A stretch of DNA of 19,212 bases, taken from positions 1 through 19,212 of the forward strand of contig CAVDSU010000029.1 of NCBI GenBank assembly GCA_963611685.1, written 5' to 3'. The notes under the pieces are model-generated. The model made no database searches, was not told the DNA's origin, and worked only from the letters and a program-made list of their open reading frames with translations. Both the position numbers and the translations under genes were made by a program. The DNA comes from UBA1724 sp963611685. Its GTDB lineage: Bacteria; Verrucomicrobiota; Lentisphaeria; Oligosphaerales; Oligosphaeraceae. Below are positions 13,881-19,212 of the stretch, piece by piece (position 1 is the first letter of the stretch; the number at the start of each line of letters is the position of its first letter).

Positions 13881-13944
13881 GGAGTCCCCGCACGGCGCGT
13901 CCCACCCCTAGGACGGCCTGCGCGCGGGACTCCGCCCCCGGGGC
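13881..13944 (+). terminator. Nested GC-rich hairpins after the 2-oxoacid oxidoreductase operon
   Basis: GGAGTCCC (13881-13888) pairs with GGGACTCC (13924-13931), and inside the loop CGTCC (13898-13902) pairs with GGACG (13911-13915). A second compact inverted repeat CCGCCCC/GGGGCGG follows at 13930-13944. It sits 17 bases after the stop. There is no T tract, so this could be a 3' stabilising structure or a Rho-assisted terminator rather than an intrinsic one. Confidence 0.4.
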
Positions 13945-14084
13945 GGTTCCGGCGGGGCAGGGGGACGACACGCGGAGGAAACAACAACCCCTCCTTCTGC
14001 GACGAATCCCCCACTCCCCGCTAGGCCGCCCCACACTGTTTTTCTCCCTCCCTCCCTCAAGGCAAGCTCAAGGAACCCCGGAGA

Positions 14085-14924
14085 ATGTCCTCTCTCCCTA
14101 GAATCGATATCCACGCACACGCCTTCCATCCGAAAATCGCGGCGAAGGCGGTGGCGCAGCTCCAGGAACACTATGGAATCCCCGCCATCGGCGGCGGATT
14201 CTGGGAGGACATGGTCCCCCGGATGCAGAAGGCCGGACTGGAATACTCCAGCGTCCTCTCCGCAGCCACCAAGCCCGAACAGGTGGAGCCCGCCAACAAC
14301 TACGCCGCCTCCCTCGTGGGCACCCCCGGCGCCATCCCCTTCGGGACCATTCATCCCGACTATCCGAAGATGGACGACGTGCTCGCATTCCTCTGGGATC
14401 GCGGAATCCACGGCATCAAGCTCCATCCCGATTTCCAGGGCTTCCGGCTGGATGACCCGCGCCTGGACGCCTTCTTCGGCGCCGTGGAAGGACGCTTCAC
14501 GGTACTGGTCCACGTGGGAGACAAGCTCCCGCCTGCCGAAAATCCCTCCTGCCCCTTCAAGGTGGCCGCCATCAAGCGGAAATTCCCCAAGCTGGAGCTC
14601 ATCGCCGCACACTTCGGGGGCGTCTGGCACTGGCCCTACGTGGTCGAGGCCCTCAAGGGACTCGATATCCTCATGGATACCTCTAGCTCCCTCTTCGCAA
14701 TCCCCCAGGAGCTCCTGGAACAGATCTTCCATGGCTTCCCTATCGAGAACTTCCTCTTCGGCTCCGACTACCCGCTCTTCGACTGCGCAGACGAACGAGT
14801 CCTTCTCCAAAAGCGACTGAAGCTCTCTTCTACACAGCTCGAAACAATCCTCACCAACGCAAACCGATTGCTCTGCGTCACCAAACAGTGCGTGCCACTG
14901 AGCGCGGCTACAACAAGCAAGTAG
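14085..14924 (+). CDS. Amidohydrolase-2 family metal-dependent hydrolase
   Basis: 279 residues. The TIM-barrel metal site is readable: D8-I-H10-A-H12, G-T-I-H90-P-D, G-I-K112-L-H114-P-D, V-H143-V-G-D, A-A-H176-F-G-G, and G-S-D228-Y-P, with an N-A-N-R segment near the end. This matches the amidohydrolase_2 family (decarboxylases, lactonases and related hydrolases); the substrate cannot be told. It has the compact size of the 'predicted TIM-barrel metal-dependent hydrolase' subgroup. AAGGA at 14070-14074, 10 bases before ATG, supports the start. It is separated from the oxidoreductase operon by 220 bases with hairpins and from nifJ by 424 bases, so it is probably its own unit. Codon use is slightly less biased than in nifJ. 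Confidence 0.88.
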   Translation: MSSLPRIDIHAHAFHPKIAAKAVAQLQEHYGIPAIGGGFWEDMVPRMQKAGLEYSSVLSAATKPEQVEPANNYAASLVGTPGAIPFGTIHPDYPKMDDVLAFLWDRGIHGIKLHPDFQGFRLDDPRLDAFFGAVEGRFTVLVHVGDKLPPAENPSCPFKVAAIKRKFPKLELIAAHFGGVWHWPYVVEALKGLDILMDTSSSLFAIPQELLEQIFHGFPIENFLFGSDYPLFDCADERVLLQKRLKLSSTQLETILTNANRLLCVTKQCVPLSAATTSK

Positions 14925-14937
14925 CCCCGGGGTGGAT

Positions 14938-14958
14938 GGTGCCCCGCGACAGGGCACC
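14938..14958 (+). terminator. Hairpin after the amidohydrolase gene
   Basis: GGTGCCC (14938-14944) and GGGCACC (14952-14958) form a perfect 7 bp stem with a 7-base loop, 13 bases after the stop. No T run follows, so the terminator call is tentative. Confidence 0.4.
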
Positions 14959-14995
14959 GAAGCCTTCCGCCGGAACAATCCTTCCCCGGCTGAAT

Positions 14996-15075
14996 CCCCA
15001 AAGGACGGGGGACTGCCGCCTTCGCATCCCCACTGGCACCTGGCAATTCGGGGCTGGTGGACTAGCCCACAAGGT
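14996..15075. repeat. Degenerate member of the composite intergenic repeat family
   Basis: In the 424-base gap before nifJ. CCAAAGGAC followed by GGGGG (14998-15011) matches module B at 19087-19101, and is the inverse of 8675-8683. It is followed by CCACTGGCACCTGGCA, ATTCGGGG and ACTAGCCCA, which resemble module A words at 8610-8650. Decayed and non-coding. Confidence 0.45.
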
Positions 15076-15124
15076 GCCTGATGGCGCGCTTCCGCTACGC
15101 CGCACGGCGCGCTCCCGCCGCCTT

Positions 15125-15202
15125 TTTCGAAAGTGCGTAGCGCATGCGACGCAGACCGGGAATGAGGGCATATATTCCCGCGTTTACGGAAGGGAATCCC
15201 TT
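15125..15202 (+). promoter_or_regulatory. Cluster of short inverted repeats in the nifJ leader
   Basis: TTTCGAAA (15125-15132) also occurs in the antiporter leader. GGGAAT (15158-15163) and ATTCCC (15174-15179) are inverted around an 8+ base spacer, and AAGGGA-A-TCCCTT (15190-15202) is a near-perfect palindrome, giving repeated GGGAAT/ATTCCC half-sites. They lie 150-220 bases upstream of nifJ, where an operator or promoter would be. No -10/-35 pair could be chosen with confidence, and the rest of 15203-15348 shows nothing beyond a GCGTCGGCG direct repeat at about 15236-15259. Confidence 0.3.
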
Positions 15203-15336
15203 GTCGCGATCCTTTTCCCCGTAGGCAGCGAGAGTGCGTCGGCGTCTTTGGCGTCGGCGCCCTTTCGGTGTTTTCGGGGCGAAAAACATTGTCGATGGTC
15301 TCTTTTTTCCGGCCAGGACAAAGCAACATAACACAC

Positions 15337-15341
15337 AGGAG
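15337..15341 (+). promoter_or_regulatory. Ribosome binding site deciding the nifJ start
   Basis: AGGAG lies 7 bases before ATG 15349. The reading frame stays open upstream to 15268, but the residues there (Ser/Arg/Lys-rich) do not match the family, whereas M-S-G-Q-I-N-T-Q-D-G-N is a normal start. Confidence 0.8.
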
Positions 15342-15348
15342 AAAACAA

Positions 15349-18300
15349 ATGTCGGGTCAAATCAACACCCAGGACGGCAACTACGCAGCCGCATACGTGG
15401 CGTATGCTCTCAGCGAAACCGCCGCCATCTATCCCATCACTCCCTCCTCCACCATGGGCGAGTGGGTTGACCAGTGGGCCGCCGAAGACAAGCGGAATAT
15501 CTGGGGCAAGCAGGTCTCCGTGGTCGAAATGCAGTCCGAGGCCGGCGCCGCGGGCGCCGTCCACGGCATGCTGGCCGCCGGATCCCTGACCACCACCTAC
15601 ACCGCGTCTCAGGGACTGCTCCTGATGATCCCCAACATGTACAAGATCGCGGGCGAAATGCTGCCCACCGTCTTCCATGTGACCGCACGCTCCCTGGCCT
15701 GCCAGTCCCTCGCCATCTTCGGCGACCACTCCGACGTCATGGCCTGCCGCAACACCGGCTTCGCCATGCTGGCCGCCAACTCCGTCCAGGAAGAGATGGA
15801 CATGGCGCTGGTCGCGCACCTCTCCACCTATCCCGCGAAGGTGCCCTTCCTCCAGTTCTTCGACGGCTTCCGCACTAGCCACGAGGTCCACAAGTTCGAG
15901 GAGATCCCCTACGAGGAGATCGCCAAGCTGGTGGACCGCAAGGCCATCGCCGAATTCCGCGCCCGCGGCCTGCGCCCCGAGGCCCCCGTCACCAAGGTGG
16001 GCGCCCAGAATGGCGACGTCTACTTCCAGGGCCGCGAGACCGTCAACAAGTACTACATGGCGGTGGGCGACATCGTCCAGGCCAAGATGGACGCCGTGGC
16101 GAAGGTCACCGGCCGCGCCTACCACCTCTTCGACTACGTCGGCGCCGCCGACGCCACCGATGTGATCGTGGCCATGGGCTCCTCCTGCGAGGCCATTGAG
16201 GAGACCATCAACTACCTCAACAGCACCCGCGGCACCAAGTACGGCCTGGTGAAGGTCCGCCTCTATCGCCCCTTCTACGCCGACAAGTTCCTGGCCGCCC
16301 TGCCCAAGACCGTCAAGCGCATCGCTGTGCTCGACCGCACCAAGGAGCCCGGCGCCATCGGCGAGCCCCTCTACATGGACGTGAAGGTCGCCATCAACGA
16401 CCCCGCCATCACCGTGATCGGCGGACGCTACGGCCTCTCCAGCAAGGACTTCACACCCTCCATGATCCTCGCGGTCTACAAGCACCTCGAGAACAACGGC
16501 TTCCATGGCTTCACCGTCGGCATCGACGATGACGTGACCCACACCAGCCTCAAGATCGAGGAGCACATCACCACCGAGCCCGCCGGCACCACCGCGTGCA
16601 TGTTCTACGGACTGGGCGGCGACGGCACCGTGGGCGCCAACAAGACCACCATCAAGGTCATCGGACACCTGACCAACAAGGACGCGCAGGCATACTTCGC
16701 CTACGACTCCAAGAAGTCCTTCGGTCTGACCTGCAGCCACCTGCGCTTCTCCGACAGCCACATCAAGTCCACCTACCTCATCACCAGCCCCGACCTGGTG
16801 AGCTGCTCCTGCCCCGCCTACATCGGCCGCTATGACCTGCTCAAGGGCCTGAAGAAGGGCGGCGCCTTCCTGCTGAACAGCCCCTACTCCAACGAGGAGG
16901 TCTTCGGCAAGCTGACCCGCGACATGCAGGAGTACATCGTCAAGAACGACATCAAGTTCTACAACGTGAACGCCGACGCCATCGTGAAGACCAAGCCCGG
17001 CCTCCGCGGCAAGGGCGCCAACACCGTCATGATGGTGGCCTACTTCAAGATCTCCGGCATCGTTCCCTTCGAGGACGCCGCCAAGGAGATGAAGGCCCTC
17101 AACGCCAAGACCTTCGCCAAGAAGGGCCAGGCGGTCATCGACATGAACAACGAGCTGGTGGACGCCGCCGCCGACGCCTGCGTGCAGGTGAAGGTGCCTT
17201 CCTCCCTGGATGGCGTGCCCTGCGTGGAACACCAGAAGCTCATCCCCGATGACGCCGACGACTTCGCCCGCAAGATCGTGGAGCCCTCCATGCGCAACAA
17301 CGGCGACGCCATCCCCGTCTCCGCCATGAGCCTCGACGGCACCCTGCCCACCGGCACCGCCGCCCTGGAGAAGCGCGGCTTCGCTCCTCGCGTGCCGAAA
17401 TGGAACATGGACAAGTGCATCCAGTGCGGCATCTGCGCCTCCAGCTGCCCCCACGCCGCCATCCGCACCAAGCTCTTCAAGCCCGAGGCACTCGCTGACG
17501 CCCCCGCCACCTTCCAGACCAAGGAGGCGATGCCCAAGGCCGACGGCCTGCGCTTCAAGGTCCAGGTCTACGTGGAAGACTGCATGGCTTGCGGCGTCTG
17601 CCTCGACCAGTGCCCCGTGAACATGAAGGCCGCCAAGGATGGCAAGCCCGAGAACAACGCGTTGAGCTGGTCCAGCCTGGCCGCCGAGCGCGCCGCCGGC
17701 GAGAATGCCAACGAGAAGTTCTTCGAGTCCACCGAGGACAACCTGCTGGGCAAGAACAGCGTGAACACCCTCAAGGGCGCCATGCTGCGCAAGCCCCTCT
17801 TCGAGTTCTCCGGCGCCTGCGCCGGCTGCGGCGAGACCCCCTACGTCAAGCTGGCCAGCCAGCTCTTCGGCGAGAACATGATCGTGGCCAACGCCACCGG
17901 ATGCTCCTCCATCTACTCCGGCACCTTCCCCACCATCCCCTACACCAAGGCAAAGAACGGCCGCGGACCCGCTTGGGCGAACTCCCTCTTCGAGGACAAC
18001 GCCGAGTTCGGTTTCGGTATGCGCCTGGCCGTGGATTCCAACCGCGAGACCCTCAAGGCCTACTGCGACAAGGTGATGAACAGCGAGAAGGCCCCCGCCG
18101 ACCTGAAGGACGCCATCGCCGGCGCCCTCAAGTTCTGGGACGACTCCAAGACCCCCGAGGCCGCCGTCGCCCAGAGCGCCGCAAAGGCCGTGATCGCCAA
18201 GTACGCCGCACAGTGCGACTGCCCCGATCTGGCGAAGGTCAACGAGCTGGCCGACTACTTCACCGACAAGTCCGTCTGGATCATCGGTGGTGACGGCTGG

Positions 18301-18909
18301 GCCAACGACATCGGCTACGGTGGCATCGACCACGTGGTCGCCATGAACCGCAACGTGAACATCCTGGTCCTGGACACCGAGGTGTACTCCAACACCGGCG
18401 GACAGGCCTCCAAGTCCACTCCTACCGCGGCTGTGGCAAAGTTCGCTGCCGGCGGCAAGCGCACCTACAAGAAGAACATGGGCTTCATGTGCATGAGCTA
18501 CGGCTACGTGTACGTCGCCAGCGTCGCCCTGGGCTACGACCGCGCCCAGACCCTCAAGGCCTTCCAGGAGGCCGAGGCGTACAACGGACCGTCCATCATC
18601 TTCGCCTACGCGCCCTGCATCGCCCATACCATCGATATGAGCAAGACCCAGACCGAGCAGAAGCGCGCCGTCGAGGCCGGATACTACCCCGTCTACCGCT
18701 TCAATCCCGCCGCCGAGGCCGATAAGCGCTTCAGCTGGGACGTGAAGGCCGCCGCCAACGGACAGTTCCAGGAATTCCTGATGTCCGAAGGACGCTACAA
18801 GCTGCTCCAGAAGGCCAACCCCGCACACGCCGCCGAACTCTTCCAGCAGGCAGAGCAAGACGCTGCAAAGCGCATGGACTTCATCCAGCAGGTCGGTAAG
18901 ATGATGTAA
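15349..18909 (+). CDS. nifJ: Pyruvate:ferredoxin (flavodoxin) oxidoreductase, homodimeric type
   Basis: 1186 residues, the full single-chain length. It catalyses pyruvate + CoA to acetyl-CoA + CO2 with reduction of ferredoxin, the central step of anaerobic fermentation, in the cytoplasm. In order: domain I with Y-P-I-T-P-S-S-T-M-G-E-W near the start and E-M-Q-S-E-A-G-A-A-G; the CoA and gamma domains; an inserted ferredoxin domain with C690-x2-C693-x2-C696-x3-C700-P and C745-x2-C748-x2-C751-x3-C755-P; then the TPP domain with G-D-G-W at 981-984 and V-Y-S-N-T-G-G-Q. Cysteines 824, 827, 852 and 1090 match the proximal-cluster ligands in spacing. It lacks the C-terminal extension seen in the Desulfovibrio africanus enzyme. 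Strong GGC/GCC/AAG codon bias suggests high expression. Single gene with its own terminator. Confidence 0.98.
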   Translation: MSGQINTQDGNYAAAYVAYALSETAAIYPITPSSTMGEWVDQWAAEDKRNIWGKQVSVVEMQSEAGAAGAVHGMLAAGSLTTTYTASQGLLLMIPNMYKIAGEMLPTVFHVTARSLACQSLAIFGDHSDVMACRNTGFAMLAANSVQEEMDMALVAHLSTYPAKVPFLQFFDGFRTSHEVHKFEEIPYEEIAKLVDRKAIAEFRARGLRPEAPVTKVGAQNGDVYFQGRETVNKYYMAVGDIVQAKMDAVAKVTGRAYHLFDYVGAADATDVIVAMGSSCEAIEETINYLNSTRGTKYGLVKVRLYRPFYADKFLAALPKTVKRIAVLDRTKEPGAIGEPLYMDVKVAINDPAITVIGGRYGLSSKDFTPSMILAVYKHLENNGFHGFTVGIDDDVTHTSLKIEEHITTEPAGTTACMFYGLGGDGTVGANKTTIKVIGHLTNKDAQAYFAYDSKKSFGLTCSHLRFSDSHIKSTYLITSPDLVSCSCPAYIGRYDLLKGLKKGGAFLLNSPYSNEEVFGKLTRDMQEYIVKNDIKFYNVNADAIVKTKPGLRGKGANTVMMVAYFKISGIVPFEDAAKEMKALNAKTFAKKGQAVIDMNNELVDAAADACVQVKVPSSLDGVPCVEHQKLIPDDADDFARKIVEPSMRNNGDAIPVSAMSLDGTLPTGTAALEKRGFAPRVPKWNMDKCIQCGICASSCPHAAIRTKLFKPEALADAPATFQTKEAMPKADGLRFKVQVYVEDCMACGVCLDQCPVNMKAAKDGKPENNALSWSSLAAERAAGENANEKFFESTEDNLLGKNSVNTLKGAMLRKPLFEFSGACAGCGETPYVKLASQLFGENMIVANATGCSSIYSGTFPTIPYTKAKNGRGPAWANSLFEDNAEFGFGMRLAVDSNRETLKAYCDKVMNSEKAPADLKDAIAGALKFWDDSKTPEAAVAQSAAKAVIAKYAAQCDCPDLAKVNELADYFTDKSVWIIGGDGWANDIGYGGIDHVVAMNRNVNILVLDTEVYSNTGGQASKSTPTAAVAKFAAGGKRTYKKNMGFMCMSYGYVYVASVALGYDRAQTLKAFQEAEAYNGPSIIFAYAPCIAHTIDMSKTQTEQKRAVEAGYYPVYRFNPAAEADKRFSWDVKAAANGQFQEFLMSEGRYKLLQKANPAHAAELFQQAEQDAAKRMDFIQQVGKMM

Positions 18910-18926
18910 GCCGTCATCGAAAACGC

Positions 18927-18970
18927 AAAAAAGGGCCCCTTTGGCACATCGCCGAAGGGGCCCTTTTTTT
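18927..18970. terminator. Strong intrinsic terminator after nifJ, symmetric on both strands
   Basis: AAAAAAGGGCCCCTT (18927-18941) pairs perfectly over 15 bp with AAGGGGCCCTTTTTT (18955-18969), with a 13-base loop that can itself add a GGC/GCC pairing. The stem ends in a T run, 18 bases after the nifJ stop. The A/T arms would make it work for transcripts from either side. Confidence 0.93.
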
Positions 18971-18972
18971 CT

Positions 18973-19212
18973 GGGAAAGCGGCATCGGCACCGCGGCAAG
19001 AGCAGCGGAAGAGCGCCGCAGGCACCGCATAAACTATCCACTAGCCACTGCCGCCTAACCACTAAGTGCAGTAGTGGGGGGATTATCCAAAGGACTGGGG
19101 GCAAGCCCCCCGCACCCCCCATTAGGGAAAAGCGGCATCGGCACCGCGGCAAGAGCAGCGGAAGAGCGCCGCAGGCACCGCATAAACTATCCACTAGCCA
19201 CTGCCGCCTAAC
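18973..19212. repeat. Tandem 153 bp-period repeat with an 84 bp exact copy, running off the window
   Basis: 18976-19059 is repeated without a mismatch at 19129-19212, a shift of 153 bases; the second copy is cut by the window end. The unit holds module C (AAAGCGGCATCGG... to ...GCAGGCACC), module A (CTAGCCACTGCCGCC, TAACCACTAA, then a GGGGGG run at 19076) and module B (CCAAAGGAC then a GGGGG/CCCCC hairpin, 19087-19120). It fills the 303 bases after nifJ together with the terminator. No gene was seen in it. Confidence 0.9.

Noticed and set aside
12425..14014. A 529-residue minus-strand frame opposite the fused beta-gamma subunit
   Set aside because: Gly/Val/His-rich antisense shadow of a conserved enzyme gene.
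14888..15331. A 147-residue plus-strand frame between the amidohydrolase and nifJ
   Set aside because: It starts inside the amidohydrolase in another frame, crosses the hairpin, repeat and leader elements, and shows no family resemblance.
15184..19194. A 1336-residue open frame on the minus strand across the whole nifJ gene
   Set aside because: It is the antisense shadow of a very GC-rich gene (long Gly/Val/Leu/His-rich low-complexity translation), runs through the terminator and repeats, and has no family motifs. nifJ on the plus strand explains the DNA.

Overview
The window looks like a GC-rich chromosome segment from an anaerobic, fermentative bacterium. The main evidence is a full-length pyruvate:ferredoxin oxidoreductase next to a second 2-oxoacid:ferredoxin oxidoreductase operon; the remaining genes are housekeeping genes. 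The taxon cannot be fixed from this sequence. A Verrucomicrobiota/Lentisphaerota-type or similar gut or sediment anaerobe is my guess from gene content and the decayed intergenic repeats. No rRNA, tRNA, CRISPR array, transposase or phage gene was seen.

Layout, left to right. (1) A plus-strand cluster: the C-terminal tail of a repetitive Arg/Lys/Asp/Pro/Phe-rich protein (cut by the window start), mutS2, and a metW-like methyltransferase. (2) A convergent intergenic region filled by a tandem array of eight 28-31 bp units. (3) A minus-strand cluster transcribed pheT, then rsmI, then a free-standing 5'-3' exonuclease of the Pol I N-domain/FEN type. (4) A 496 bp divergent intergenic region holding a degenerate composite repeat. 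(5) A plus-strand CPA2-type cation:proton antiporter fused to a PTS EIIA-like domain, closed by a terminator-like hairpin. (6) A ferredoxin / VorB-like alpha / fused beta-gamma operon for a 2-oxoacid:ferredoxin oxidoreductase. (7) A metal-dependent amidohydrolase. (8) nifJ (pyruvate:ferredoxin oxidoreductase) with a strong terminator, followed by an 84 bp exact direct repeat that runs off the window end.

How the genes fit together. The two oxidoreductases would feed electrons from pyruvate and from another 2-oxoacid (branched-chain 2-oxoacid or 2-oxoglutarate) into ferredoxin. The antiporter would handle Na+ or K+ against H+ and may be sensed or tuned through its EIIA-like domain. The left half serves nucleic-acid and translation functions: MutS2, exonuclease, RsmI, PheT.

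I did not find a convincing new multi-gene system. The observations most worth following are: the exonuclease ending in a beta-clamp-binding-like QLMLF motif, which parallels the C-terminal PIP box of FEN1; the antiporter-EIIA fusion; the composite intergenic repeat family (modules C, A and B); the TTCCGTGG array between convergent genes; the R-K-P-F repeat protein; and the altered LDLRG-type motif in the MutS2 Smr domain.
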